Shown: positions 42,332-51,986, counted from the first letter of the stretch. The stretch is DNA of 64,000 nt from DLKC01 sp002478885 (GCA_046329585.1 JAXLUI010000003.1:1-64000); one strand, 5' to 3'. Notes: generated by a model from the sequence alone, not told the origin. Translations and numbers: made by a program.

Positions 42332-45319
42332 ATGAAGAAGTTTCTTGCGCTCACAGTTTATGTTATCCTGTCAACTTGTGCTTTTGCTCAAATAAAATAT
42401 ACTATCGCGAATGAAAAATGGGATACCGATTCATTGGGTAATCACCGTGCAGTGATCACATTTAACGGAACCGGGAATGTTGCAAAAACAATGATTGCAT
42501 GGCGCAGGCGCGATGTGGATCCATGGGATAAACGCATTATTGTTGAGGATGCAAAAACGCAGCAAAAAATACAGAACGTTAAGACAGGGACAATAAACAA
42601 TGAAAGCGCAGAGCTGTGGTTTGAGCCAATATCGGGCAAAGGCGACTATTATGTTTATTATATGCCATCAAAAAACGAAGGCAGGTCGAATTACCCGCGG
42701 GGCACCTATCTCGCCCCTGAGAACAACGCATCTGAAACCTGGTCTCAAAACATAAAAAGTAACAGCAGCATTAACACGACAGTAAAAGAAATACAGGCCA
42801 TCGACAGCTTTAACAGCTTTTACCCGATGGAAGTTGTTGCAACCGTCCAGGAAACGGCATCGCTGATCAGCAAAAGCGGGCATAACGATTATCTTGTATT
42901 TCCGGAAGACAGGATGAATGTGATTAAAATGACTGATCAGCTGCCCTACCGCTGGATACAAAATGGGTTGCAATCTTCCTTTGGCGGCGAAGCGTCAAAG
43001 GGAGAGTTTTATACATACCAGTTAGGTGTGTTTGCCTTGGAACATCTCGAAGATCTTACGGTTAAGTTCAGCGATTTGAAAGATGGGAAAGGCAATATAA
43101 TTGCTGCGAAAAATATTTCCTGCATCAACACATCAGGGGTTGATTATAAAGGGGCTTCTTTCACCAGGACAGTTGATGTTAAGAAGAATAAGGTGCAGGC
43201 ATTGTGGTGCGGCATCGATGTTCCGCAAAATATCAGCGCCGGTATTTATAAAGGAACCGCAACCATCACCACAAAAAATGCTGCACCAACCACCATTGCT
43301 GTTTCAATCACAGTAAACAACAAACTGCTTACCGATGGGGGCATCAGCGAACCATGGAAACAAACAAGGTTGAAATGGCTCAACTCTACGCTGGCGCAGG
43401 ACAATACAGTTATCGCGCCATATACGCCATTGCAGGTGCAGGGTAATACCATCAACCTGCTCGGCAGAAAAATAGCGCTGGGGAATGATGGGCTCCCTCA
43501 ACAAATACAAACCTTCTTTACAGAAGAAATGACCGACTTTAAAACGGCGCCCAACAATATTCTTACCGCGCCTTTTCGTATTGTTGCGATCAACAAAGCC
43601 GACGGCAAGGAACTGCAGTGGAATAACAGCGGCCTGCAGTTTACTATGCAAACGCCGGGCACTGTTCAATGGATCGCCAATAATGGTAACGATGCATTAC
43701 AGATGAACATCAATGCATCGCTTGAGTTCGATGGCTTTCTTTTTTATACGGTAAAAATTACTGCACTCCGGAATATTTCACTCAGCGATATTGCTTTGCA
43801 AATTCCTTTCACCAAAGAGGCTTCAAAGTATATGATGGGCCTTGGGCAAAAAGGTGGAGAACGCCCCGGCGACTTTCAATGGAAGTGGGACGTAGCGACC
43901 AAAAACCAGGACGGAGCTTGGATTGGCAACGTAAATGCGGGCTTACAATATTCGTTGAGAGATGAAAAATATACGCGGCCGCTCAATACCAATTTCTACC
44001 TTGAGAAACCACTGCTTTTGCCAACATCCTGGGGCAACGCCAACAAAGGCGGCATCAGCGTTATACAAAAAGACAATAGCATACTGGCCAATAATTACAG
44101 CGGTGAACGCAACATGAAAAAAGATGATGTGCTATATTATAATTTCACGCTGCTCATAACGCCGTTCCATACCATCAATACCGATTTTCAATGGGCCACC
44201 CGCTTTTATCACAAATACGACAACCTCGACAGCATTAAGTCAAAAGGCGCAACTGTGGTAAATATTCACCACGCAACGCCGATAAATCCGTGGATCAACT
44301 ATCCCTTTATTGAATATAAAAAGATGAAGGCTTATATCGATTCCGCTCACCAGCTCGGGCTGAAAGTAAAAATCTATAATACTGTTCGGGAGTTATCCAA
44401 CAGGGCTTATGAAACATTCCCCATGCGCAGCCTCGGCCACGAAATCTATTCACCCGGAAAAGGTGGCGGCTTTAGCTGGTTGCAGGAGCATGTGGAGGAC
44501 GATTATATTGCAGCATGGTTCGTCCCGGAAATAAAAGACGCAGCGATCGTTAACAGTGGCATGAGCCGCTGGCACAACTATTATGTGGAAGGCATGAACT
44601 GGCTTACACAAAACGTCGGAGTCGACGGCATCTATCTCGATGATGTTGCCTTCGACCGCGTTACCATGAAACGCATCAAGCGCGTACTTACGCAGGATGG
44701 CCACCCCGGTATTATCGACCTGCACTCGGCCAACCAATACAACAAAAACGATGGCTTTAACAACAGTGCCAATTTATACATGGAGCATTTTCCCTACCTC
44801 AACCGCTTGTGGTTCGGCGAATACTTCGACTATGAAAATAACAAACCCGATTTCTTCCTCACAGAAGTCAGCGGCATACCCTTCGGACTTATGGGCGAAA
44901 TGCTGGAAGGCGGCGGCAACCCATGGCGTGGTATGGTCTACGGCATGACGAGCCGCATGCCATGGAGCGAAAATGCCGACCCACGGGCGCTTTGGAAAAC
45001 ATGGGATAACTTCGGAATGCAGGGTACTGAAATGATCGGCTACTGGAGCAGTAACTGCCCGGTAAAAACAGGCAATGAAAAAGTGCTGGCAACGGTTTAT
45101 AAAAAGGATAAGGCAGCACTCATCTCCATTGCGAGTTGGGCAGATGGCAACAGCACTGTGCAATTGAATGTCGATTGGAATAAGCTTGGAATAGATTCGT
45201 CAAAAGCGCATATTGTTGCACCCGAAATCAAAGGATTTCAAACCAGTGCGACATTTAAGACCGGCGAAAACATTCCTGTTGAAAAAAACAAAGGCATTAT
45301 CATTATCATCAAAGAATAG
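42332..45319 (+). CDS. Exported glycoside hydrolase-like protein (DUF6067-type)
   Basis: 995 residues with a signal peptide (MKKFLALTVYVILSTCAFAQ). The N-terminal beta-sandwich domains (about 25-330) precede a likely TIM barrel (about 600-900) with GATVVNIHHATPINPW, KVKIYNTVRELS, GVDGIYLDDVAFDR (an acidic YLDD motif at the usual catalytic strand end), DLHSANQYN and YMEHFPYLNRLWFGEYFDY. This matches the large glycosidase-like Bacteroidota family I know as DUF6067; no enzyme activity is established to my knowledge. Predicted periplasmic or surface. Confidence 0.78.
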   Translation: MKKFLALTVYVILSTCAFAQIKYTIANEKWDTDSLGNHRAVITFNGTGNVAKTMIAWRRRDVDPWDKRIIVEDAKTQQKIQNVKTGTINNESAELWFEPISGKGDYYVYYMPSKNEGRSNYPRGTYLAPENNASETWSQNIKSNSSINTTVKEIQAIDSFNSFYPMEVVATVQETASLISKSGHNDYLVFPEDRMNVIKMTDQLPYRWIQNGLQSSFGGEASKGEFYTYQLGVFALEHLEDLTVKFSDLKDGKGNIIAAKNISCINTSGVDYKGASFTRTVDVKKNKVQALWCGIDVPQNISAGIYKGTATITTKNAAPTTIAVSITVNNKLLTDGGISEPWKQTRLKWLNSTLAQDNTVIAPYTPLQVQGNTINLLGRKIALGNDGLPQQIQTFFTEEMTDFKTAPNNILTAPFRIVAINKADGKELQWNNSGLQFTMQTPGTVQWIANNGNDALQMNINASLEFDGFLFYTVKITALRNISLSDIALQIPFTKEASKYMMGLGQKGGERPGDFQWKWDVATKNQDGAWIGNVNAGLQYSLRDEKYTRPLNTNFYLEKPLLLPTSWGNANKGGISVIQKDNSILANNYSGERNMKKDDVLYYNFTLLITPFHTINTDFQWATRFYHKYDNLDSIKSKGATVVNIHHATPINPWINYPFIEYKKMKAYIDSAHQLGLKVKIYNTVRELSNRAYETFPMRSLGHEIYSPGKGGGFSWLQEHVEDDYIAAWFVPEIKDAAIVNSGMSRWHNYYVEGMNWLTQNVGVDGIYLDDVAFDRVTMKRIKRVLTQDGHPGIIDLHSANQYNKNDGFNNSANLYMEHFPYLNRLWFGEYFDYENNKPDFFLTEVSGIPFGLMGEMLEGGGNPWRGMVYGMTSRMPWSENADPRALWKTWDNFGMQGTEMIGYWSSNCPVKTGNEKVLATVYKKDKAALISIASWADGNSTVQLNVDWNKLGIDSSKAHIVAPEIKGFQTSATFKTGENIPVEKNKGIIIIIKE

Positions 45320-45343
45320 GAGATATTTTTTTCATCCGCTTTG

Positions 45344-45372
45344 ATTTTTCATGGCATCGCACGCTTCAGCGC
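45344..45372 (-). repeat. Intergenic REP-like repeat, fragment
   Basis: Minus-strand GAAGCGTGCGATGCCATGAAAA, a core remnant related to the variant at 42048; the 3' block is missing. Confidence 0.5.
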
Positions 45373-45513
45373 CTGTTCTTTTTTGATCAAACGTTTGAGC
45401 AGCGATTTGTCTTTAGTCAATAACGAACAACGATTATTTTAGCTGATTAAACGCGATTTTAAACATTATGCAATACATTTAATTCCCACTTTCCCAAACA
45501 ACAACCGGTCGCC

Positions 45514-46827
45514 ATGTCATTCATTGTTTTATTGCTCGGCATACTATTGCTTGTATTACTCATTACCTGGGCAAAACTGAATGCTTTTCTTTCCTTCGTG
45601 ATCGTTTCCATTCTCATCGGCCTCTTTAACGGAATGGATGTTGCCGCTGTTACAGCATCTTTACAAAAAGGTATCGGCGACCTGCTGGGCTCTATCGTTA
45701 TTATACTGGCACTGGGTGCCATGCTGGGCAAGCTTGTTGCCGACAGTGGTGCAGCACAAAAAATATCCAACGTACTCATGGATGCTTTTGGTCGCAAGTA
45801 CCTTGTATGGGCCCTGGTGCTGACAGCTTTTATCGTTGGCATTCCCCTCTTTTACAATGTTGGTTTTGTATTGATGTTCCCGCTTATTTATGCCGTATCA
45901 AACCGTTTCGATATTCCGGCAGTTTATATCGGGTTGCCCATGATGGCGGCATTGTCGGTTACACACGGCTATTTGCCGCCGCACCCCTCACCTGTAGCGC
46001 TTATCGGGCAATACCACGCAGACCTTGGGATGACGTTGATTCTCGGCCTTATCGTGAGTATCCCCGTGATCATTATTGCCGGTCCGCTGTTTGCACTTAC
46101 ACTAAAAAAGTACAAGAACAAACCCATAGAAATTTTCAACACCGGGCAAATACCTGACGATCAGCTGCCATCGCTTTTCACCAGTATTTCCGCTGCCTTT
46201 ATGCCGGTTTTCCTGATCGCTTTCCATACTGTTACCACGCTTATTGTTAAAGAGCCGAACAGCTTTACCAGGGTCATCAATGGCCTCGGTGACCCTGTGA
46301 ATGCCATGGTCATTACATTGCTATATGCCTTGTATGCGCTTGGATTGAAACAAAAGAAATCAATGAGTAGCCTTATGTCGTCTCTCGCAGATGCCGTAAA
46401 AGATATTTCTATGATTCTTTTGATCGTAGGTGGTGCCGGTGGGTTAAAGCAAATACTCACCGATGCAGGCATCAGCGGGCAGATCGCAGACATGCTCCAT
46501 CACATGAATATTCACCCCTTACTCGCCGCCTGGCTCATTGCCGCGATCATCAGGGTCTGCATTGGTTCGGCAACAGTTGCGGGTTTAACCGCCGCAGGCA
46601 TCATTGCGCCGATAGTGGCAACATCGGGCGTTAACCCTTCATTGATGGTATTGGCAACAGGCGCAGGCAGCCTCATGTTTTCGCATGTGAATGATGGTGG
46701 ATTCTGGCTGTTTAAAGAATACTACAATATGAGCATAAAGCAAACACTAAAAACATGGAGCCTTATGGAAACGGTTGTTTCGGTCACTGGCATCATTATT
46801 ATTTTTATATTGAATCTTTTTGTATAA
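45514..46827 (+). CDS. GntP-family permease (gluconate/D-serine type)
   Basis: 437 residues, about 12-14 spans, full length for the family. Conserved parts: GIGDLLGSIVIILALGAMLGKLVADSGAAQ, GIPLFYNVGFVLMFPLIY, THGYLPPHPSPVAL, ICIGSATVAG-type RVCIGSATVAGLTAAG, and SHVNDGGFWLFKEYYNM. GntP proteins carry gluconate, fructuronate or, as DsdX, D-serine by proton symport. The following RidA and fold-III PLP genes favour a D-amino-acid substrate here. RidA starts 17 bp downstream. Confidence 0.9.
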   Translation: MSFIVLLLGILLLVLLITWAKLNAFLSFVIVSILIGLFNGMDVAAVTASLQKGIGDLLGSIVIILALGAMLGKLVADSGAAQKISNVLMDAFGRKYLVWALVLTAFIVGIPLFYNVGFVLMFPLIYAVSNRFDIPAVYIGLPMMAALSVTHGYLPPHPSPVALIGQYHADLGMTLILGLIVSIPVIIIAGPLFALTLKKYKNKPIEIFNTGQIPDDQLPSLFTSISAAFMPVFLIAFHTVTTLIVKEPNSFTRVINGLGDPVNAMVITLLYALYALGLKQKKSMSSLMSSLADAVKDISMILLIVGGAGGLKQILTDAGISGQIADMLHHMNIHPLLAAWLIAAIIRVCIGSATVAGLTAAGIIAPIVATSGVNPSLMVLATGAGSLMFSHVNDGGFWLFKEYYNMSIKQTLKTWSLMETVVSVTGIIIIFILNLFV

Positions 46828-46844
46828 GCACTAATATATATATT

Positions 46845-47306
46845 ATGACACCTGAAGAGAATTTTTCAAAACTGGGATTACAACTGCCACCTGCCCCGTC
46901 ACCTAAAGGCGTTTACAAACCATTATTGATCGATGGCAACCATTGTTATGTATCAGGCCATGGACCTTACCTGCCCGATAATACCCTTATCACCGGCCGC
47001 GTCGGCATCGATATGAATGAAGACGAAGCCAAAGCTGCCGCACAGCAAACCGGGCTCGCTATCCTTTCCACCTTGCGCAACGGGCTTGGATCATTGAATA
47101 AAGTAAAACGGGTGATCAAGGTCCTTGGCATGGTTAACTGCGAAAGCAATTTTGGCAAACATCCCTATGTGATCAATGGCTGCAGCGAACTGTTTGCCAA
47201 AGTGTGGGGCGAAGAAAATGGCGTGGGGGTAAGAAGCGCTGTGGGCATGGGTTCCTTGCCGCAAAATATTCCCGTCGAGATTGAAGCGCTGTTTGAACTG
47301 GAATAG
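46845..47306 (+). CDS. RidA family enamine/imine deaminase
   Basis: 153 residues from ATG 46845 (MTPEENFSKLGLQLP). YjgF/UK114 family, subgroup with a longer N-terminus. Arg130 in GVRSAVGMGSLPQNIPVEIEA corresponds to the essential Arg of active RidA. It hydrolyses the reactive 2-aminoacrylate made by serine/threonine dehydratases to pyruvate and ammonia; the trimer is cytosolic. It lies 17 bp behind the permease and 98 bp before the PLP enzyme, with a repeat between. The longer frame back to 46755 overlaps the permease and is rejected. Confidence 0.9.
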   Translation: MTPEENFSKLGLQLPPAPSPKGVYKPLLIDGNHCYVSGHGPYLPDNTLITGRVGIDMNEDEAKAAAQQTGLAILSTLRNGLGSLNKVKRVIKVLGMVNCESNFGKHPYVINGCSELFAKVWGEENGVGVRSAVGMGSLPQNIPVEIEALFELE

Positions 47307-47312
47307 ATTTTT

Positions 47313-47363
47313 GTTACCGGCTTCATCGCTGCATTCAGCTGCTGTTGTGTCACTCACTTGTGC
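47313..47363 (-). repeat. Intergenic REP-like repeat, variant core
   Basis: Minus-strand GCACAAGTGAGTGACACAAC, identical over 20 nt to the variant at 14072, 3' block GAAGCCGGTAAC. Confidence 0.85.
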
Positions 47364-47404
47364 CGCAACAAAACATTCATCAAATACAAGCACAACTATA
47401 CAAT

Positions 47405-48508
47405 ATGAATTGGTACGGAATAGAAAACATCAACACGATCGACTCGCCTGCACTGGTTGTTTATAAAGAAAGAGCCAAAGAAAACATCAGCCTCCTGCTC
47501 CAAATGGTCGGCAACGATCCGGCAAGGGTAAGGCCGCATGTAAAGACCAACAAGATATCTGAAGTATGCCAGTTAATGCTGGATGCAGGCATCGACCGGT
47601 TCAAGTGCGCCACGATCGCTGAGGCAGAAATGCTTGCACTGATTAGCGCAAAAGATGTATTGCTGGCTTACCAACCTGTCGGGCCTAAAGCGCAACGCCT
47701 TATCCAATTGATCAAAACATACCCTCAAACAAAGTTTTCCTGTGTATTTGATACCAGTGAAACGGCCGCGTATTTGTCAAAACTCGCAGTGGAAAATAAC
47801 TGCCATGTCGATCTTTTCATTGACCTGAACACAGGCATGAACAGAACAGGGATAAAAGCTGCAGATGCATTACAGTTATTCAAAGAAGTTGCCGGGTTAC
47901 CCAATATCAGCGTCATTGGCTTGCATGGTTATGACGGCCATATCAGGGATACCGACACAGCAGAACGCAAAGCAAAAGCAGATGCAGCGTACAAAGAAAT
48001 AACAAGTTTAAAAGAAGCAATTGAATCCGTTACCAAACAAGCGCTCACCATTGTAGCGGGTGGTTCACCGACGTTCCCGGTACATGCAAAGCGGCTGAAT
48101 ATGGAATGCAGCCCGGGCACATTTGTTTTCTGGGACTGGGGTTATAAACACCAGACGCCGGATGAACCATTTGATTATGCGGCACTCGTGGTAACAAGAG
48201 TAATCTCCATTGTTGATGCAACGCATGTAACCACAGACCTCGGGCATAAGGCAGTGGCGGCTGAAAATCCCTTTCCCCGGGTCCATTTTTTGAACGCGCC
48301 GGAAGCAACTCCTGTCGGTCAAAGCGAAGAGCACCTTGTATTGGAAGTGCCAGACAGCAGCCAATACAAAGTTGGCGATGTATTATACGGCGTGCCGGTG
48401 CATATATGCCCGACAGTGGCCCTGTATGACAGCGCCGTTGTAATCAAAGATCACAAAGCTGTGGGAACATGGAAGGTTGTTTCGAGGGACCGGAAAATTA
48501 CCGTGTAA
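47405..48508 (+). CDS. Fold-III PLP enzyme, D-threonine aldolase / D-serine dehydratase family
   Basis: 367 residues from ATG 47405 (MNWYGIENINTIDSP). The N-terminal alanine-racemase-like barrel carries RPHVKTNK with Lys47 as the PLP Schiff base. The metal pair His-x-Cys (VHICPTV near 340) binds zinc or manganese in DSD1-type D-serine dehydratases and D-threonine aldolases. Also seen: LFIDLNTGMNRTG, GLHGYDGHI and VAGGSPTFP. It either dehydrates D-serine to pyruvate and ammonia or splits D-threonine; the sequence alone does not decide. The RidA gene upstream favours the dehydratase reaction. Confidence 0.85.
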   Translation: MNWYGIENINTIDSPALVVYKERAKENISLLLQMVGNDPARVRPHVKTNKISEVCQLMLDAGIDRFKCATIAEAEMLALISAKDVLLAYQPVGPKAQRLIQLIKTYPQTKFSCVFDTSETAAYLSKLAVENNCHVDLFIDLNTGMNRTGIKAADALQLFKEVAGLPNISVIGLHGYDGHIRDTDTAERKAKADAAYKEITSLKEAIESVTKQALTIVAGGSPTFPVHAKRLNMECSPGTFVFWDWGYKHQTPDEPFDYAALVVTRVISIVDATHVTTDLGHKAVAAENPFPRVHFLNAPEATPVGQSEEHLVLEVPDSSQYKVGDVLYGVPVHICPTVALYDSAVVIKDHKAVGTWKVVSRDRKITV

Positions 48509-48574
48509 CCGTTGATGTCAAACATCGGAGTAGTGTTTTTTCATGGCCCTTTTCTGACGAATAGCGTTCGGAAC

Positions 48575-48628
48575 GTACAAGCGTGCGACGCAACGAATGT
48601 TTAATGTTTGTTCAAAAGCCAGGCTCAC
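48575..48628 (+). repeat. Intergenic REP-like repeat, type 1
   Basis: GTACAAGCGTGCGACGCAAC at 48575-48594, 3' block AAAGCCAGGCTCAC. It lies between the PLP enzyme and dipeptidase genes. Confidence 0.9.
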
Positions 48629-48689
48629 AAAAGATTTTATACAACGTAAATCATAAATACAGCAATTACAAAAACTCAAAATCAGCAGA

Positions 48690-49760
48690 ATGTTTACGAT
48701 AGACGCACATTTGGACCTTAGCATGAATGCAATGGAATGGAACCGCGACCTGCGCAAAACAGTTTATGAGATACGCGAAAGGGAAAAAGGGATGGCCGAT
48801 AAACGCGACCGGGCAAAGGGCACCGTTGCGTTTCCTGAACTGCGCAAAGGCAAAGTGGGTTTGGTAGTGGCCACACAGATCGCAAGATTTGTTGCTCCTG
48901 AAAACCCGCTTCCCGGCTGGCATTCACCCCAACAGGCATGGGCACAAACGCAGGGCCAGCTTGCCTGGTACAAAGCCATGGAAGCGGAAGGCGAAATGGT
49001 AATGATCAAAGATCTTGCGGCGCTGGAAGCACATCTTGCGCTTTGGATGAATGATGATGACAACGATAAAAAACCGATCGGCTATATACTTAGTCTTGAA
49101 GGGGCTGATTCCATTGTAACACTTGATTACCTGCATACCGCATACAATTACGGCTTGCGGGCATTAGGGCCTGCGCACTATGGCCCGGGCCGTTACGCAA
49201 ACGGCACTGATGCCACCGGTCATTTAAATGAAGCGGGTAAAGCATTGATAAAAGAAATGGATTCGCTGCACATGATTCTGGACGCAACACATTTATGTGA
49301 CGATGCCTGGTGGGATGCGATGGATATTTTCAACGGCCCCGTTTGGGCGAGCCACAATAATTGCCGTGCATTGGTAGATCACAACCGGCAGTTCAGCGAT
49401 GACATGATCAAAACACTCATACAGCGCGATGCGGTGATTGGTGCGGCCTTCGACGCATGGATGATTGTTCCGGGCTGGCAGCGGGGTGTTTCGGAACCAA
49501 AAGCGATGGGCTGTAGCCTGGAAAAATTACTGGATCATGTTGATCATATTTGCCAGCTTGCAGGCAACGCACTGCACGTAGGCATCGGTACCGACCTCGA
49601 CGGCGGCTACGGGTTGGAACAAAGCCCGTATGATATTGACACCATCGCCGACCTGCAGCATATACCCGGGTTATTACAGAAGCGGGGTTATAAACAAGTC
49701 GATATTGAAAATATGATGCATGGCAACTGGCTAAGGCTATTAAGGAAAGCCTGGGCATGA
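48690..49760 (+). CDS. Membrane-dipeptidase-like zinc dipeptidase (M19)
   Basis: 356 residues, no signal peptide. M19 renal-dipeptidase family: His7 and Asp9 (DAHLDLS) bind zinc, LEGAD supplies the bridging Glu, DATHLCDDA and ASHNNCRAL carry the other His ligands, GIGTDLDGGYG closes the site. These enzymes split dipeptides and often accept a D-residue at the second position, which fits the D-amino-acid gene just upstream. Predicted cytosolic. Confidence 0.88.
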   Translation: MFTIDAHLDLSMNAMEWNRDLRKTVYEIREREKGMADKRDRAKGTVAFPELRKGKVGLVVATQIARFVAPENPLPGWHSPQQAWAQTQGQLAWYKAMEAEGEMVMIKDLAALEAHLALWMNDDDNDKKPIGYILSLEGADSIVTLDYLHTAYNYGLRALGPAHYGPGRYANGTDATGHLNEAGKALIKEMDSLHMILDATHLCDDAWWDAMDIFNGPVWASHNNCRALVDHNRQFSDDMIKTLIQRDAVIGAAFDAWMIVPGWQRGVSEPKAMGCSLEKLLDHVDHICQLAGNALHVGIGTDLDGGYGLEQSPYDIDTIADLQHIPGLLQKRGYKQVDIENMMHGNWLRLLRKAWA

Positions 49761-49836
49761 CAATACGCATAAACCCGCATGACTTATATCATAATAGATG
49801 ATGAACTGTGACACAATCTTTGCATAAAAATTCAAT

Positions 49837-51123
49837 ATGTACACACCCGTAAAGTACGTAAGTCCGTCAGAGGCGTTATCGATTATTGAATCCGGTAACC
49901 GCATTTTTATACACGGCAGTGCGCATACCCCTACTTATTTATTGAAACACCTTGCAGAAGAAGCGCCGCGGTTAAGAGATGTTGAGGCAGTTTTTATTAC
50001 CGTTTATGGTGATATATATATCAATCAACCCCAATACAAGGATAGCTTTATTGTAAACTCATTGTTTGTATCCGATTCTATCCGTGCTTCGGTAAGAGAT
50101 GGCTATGCAGATTATATCCCGACTTTCCTCAGCGAAATACCCGACCTGTTCAAACGCAATATTCTTCCGCTCGATGTGGCACTCGTAACCGTTTCGCCAC
50201 CCGACCAGCATGGCTACTGTTCACTGGGTGTGTCGGTCGACATAGCCAGAAGCGCGGTTAACTGCACTAAAAAAATTATTGCATTGGTAAACCCCAATGC
50301 GCCACGCACACATGGCGACAGCCTTATACACAGCAGCCGCTTTGATGCTATGGTTTATCATGATGCGCCTTTGCATACGACCGACTATGGCGAGAAATTC
50401 ACCGCCGACACGGTTAAGATCGGCGAAAACGTAGCCTCACTTATCGATGATGGCTGCACCCTGCAAATGGGCATTGGCGCCATTCCCGATGCGGTGCTTA
50501 AATGCCTAACCAATCATAAAAATCTTGGCGTACATACTGAGATGTGCTCCGATGGCATCATCGATCTCGTTGAAAAAGATGTAATCAACAACCGGCTTAA
50601 GAAAATTCACCCCAACAAAACCGTTTCTTCGTTTGCATTAGGCAGTCAGAAACTTTACCAATATTTAAACGACAATCCATCATTTGCTTTTCTGGATATA
50701 GATTATGTAAACGATCCCCATGTTATTCGCCGCAACCCGAAAATGATCGCTATCAACAGCGCGATTGAAATTGATATTACCGGCCAGGTTTGCGCCGATA
50801 CGATCGGAACCATGCAATACTCAGGCGTTGGCGGGCAAATGGACTTCATCCGCGGCGCATCACTTAGCGAAGGCGGAAAACCGATCATCGCGATTCCTTC
50901 GCGCACTGCCAAAGGCATTTCACGAATTGCGCCAACACTAAAACTCGGTGCCGACGTAGTAACCACCCGCGCGCATGTGCATTATGTGGTAACCGAATAT
51001 GGTATCGCATACCTCTTTGGAAAAAATCTGCGCCAGCGTGCAAAGGCACTCATCGGCATCGCTCATCCCGATGACCGGGAAATGCTCGAGCAGGCCTGCT
51101 TCGAAAGGTTCAAAATATTTTAG
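49837..51123 (+). CDS. Acetyl-CoA hydrolase/transferase family protein (4-hydroxybutyrate CoA-transferase-like)
   Basis: 428 residues. Class I CoA-transferase with both lobes: N-lobe VSPPDQHGYCSLG, C-lobe LQMGIGAIPDAVL, GGQMDFIRGASLSEGGKPIIA and YGIAYLFGKNLRQRAKALIGIAHP. Moves CoA between acetyl-CoA and a short carboxylic acid, here perhaps linked to acetate or hydroxybutyrate use. Same direction as the preceding genes, 76 bp behind the dipeptidase, and closed by a strong terminator at 51145. Confidence 0.88.
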   Translation: MYTPVKYVSPSEALSIIESGNRIFIHGSAHTPTYLLKHLAEEAPRLRDVEAVFITVYGDIYINQPQYKDSFIVNSLFVSDSIRASVRDGYADYIPTFLSEIPDLFKRNILPLDVALVTVSPPDQHGYCSLGVSVDIARSAVNCTKKIIALVNPNAPRTHGDSLIHSSRFDAMVYHDAPLHTTDYGEKFTADTVKIGENVASLIDDGCTLQMGIGAIPDAVLKCLTNHKNLGVHTEMCSDGIIDLVEKDVINNRLKKIHPNKTVSSFALGSQKLYQYLNDNPSFAFLDIDYVNDPHVIRRNPKMIAINSAIEIDITGQVCADTIGTMQYSGVGGQMDFIRGASLSEGGKPIIAIPSRTAKGISRIAPTLKLGADVVTTRAHVHYVVTEYGIAYLFGKNLRQRAKALIGIAHPDDREMLEQACFERFKIF

Positions 51124-51144
51124 TTTATTCTTCCTCCTTTTGTA

Positions 51145-51178
51145 AAGTAACCCCGCTGCAATGTGGGGTTACTTTTTT
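51145..51178 (+). terminator. Terminator of the CoA-transferase gene
   Basis: Perfect 10-bp stem AAGTAACCCC / GGGGTTACTT (51145-51154 with 51165-51174), then a T run. Confidence 0.92.
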
Positions 51179-51180
51179 AT

Positions 51181-51231
51181 GGACCCGGCTGAGGAATAAA
51201 CAGCGGCCTCTGTTGCGTCGCACACTTGTAC
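51181..51231 (-). repeat. Intergenic REP-like repeat, type 1
   Basis: Minus-strand GTACAAGTGTGCGACGCAAC (51231-51212), 3' block CAGCCGGGTCC. It directly follows the terminator. In 51232-51448 I see no other clear signal. Confidence 0.93.
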
Positions 51232-51448
51232 ACCGTCGCAATGAGTAGCTGAAAACCTTTGCTAAAAAAAGAATTGGCTTAATTTACATTCCACGATCGT
51301 ACCCACCATATGTTTTGATGATTAAAAACGCTGTTTTAATCATTAATTGAAATTTGAGTTGGTGAAGCAAAGGCTACTTTAACCACAAGCAAAACATCCG
51401 TATATTTAAGCAGCATCATAGAATCCGCTCACCAAAACAAAAAAACAA

Positions 51449-51958
51449 ATGACAAAGATTGTACTTATTGCTTCCGGTATTTTAGCCGGGTTTTCCCTTC
51501 TTGCAGGCTGTAACAGCAATGATAGCTCAAAAGCCCCGGCAGAAAATACAGCCGCAGTAACACAGGTTGATACGCCGGAATATTTTAACCTGCGCCCAAA
51601 ACTCGAAAAAGAATATGGTTATTCACATGCCGTAAGAATGGGCGATGAGATAATCATCTCCGGTGCGGTTAGCATGAATGACTCAGGGATTATTGTAGGG
51701 GCCGGCAGCATGGAGCAACAGATGAAAAACTGTTACAGTGATCTCGAAAAAATCTTACAACATTATGGTTGCACTTTTGATGATGTATATGCCGAAAACA
51801 TTTACACAACCAACATGGCCGATTTCATAAAGGCATCCGGCTATCGCAACAGCATTTATACAAAACAATTTCCGACAGGCACCTGGCTTGAGGTAAAAGG
51901 GTTAGCCCTCGTAGGCCAACTTATTGAGATTGATATGGAAGCCCGCAAAAAGAAATAG
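51449..51958 (+). CDS. Lipoprotein RidA-like protein
   Basis: 169 residues. Lipoprotein signal MTKIVLIASGILAGFSLLAGC, so the protein is membrane-anchored and outside the cytosol, unlike normal RidA. The rest is a YjgF fold: RMGDEIIISGAVSMN, MEQQMKNCYSDLEKIL, YAENIYTTNMADFI. At the place of the catalytic Arg the sequence reads FPTGTWLEVKGLA, so the usual Arg is absent and enamine deamination is unlikely in the known way. Function unknown. Confidence 0.8.
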   Translation: MTKIVLIASGILAGFSLLAGCNSNDSSKAPAENTAAVTQVDTPEYFNLRPKLEKEYGYSHAVRMGDEIIISGAVSMNDSGIIVGAGSMEQQMKNCYSDLEKILQHYGCTFDDVYAENIYTTNMADFIKASGYRNSIYTKQFPTGTWLEVKGLALVGQLIEIDMEARKKK

Positions 51959-51986
51959 TTGCTCTTACAAGAAATTAAATTCTATT

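Noticed and set aside
46755..46844. Longer start for the RidA gene overlapping the permease
   Set aside because: The extension is out of frame with the permease end, and its residues (GCFGHWHHYYFYIE) look like a frame shadow of the last membrane span.
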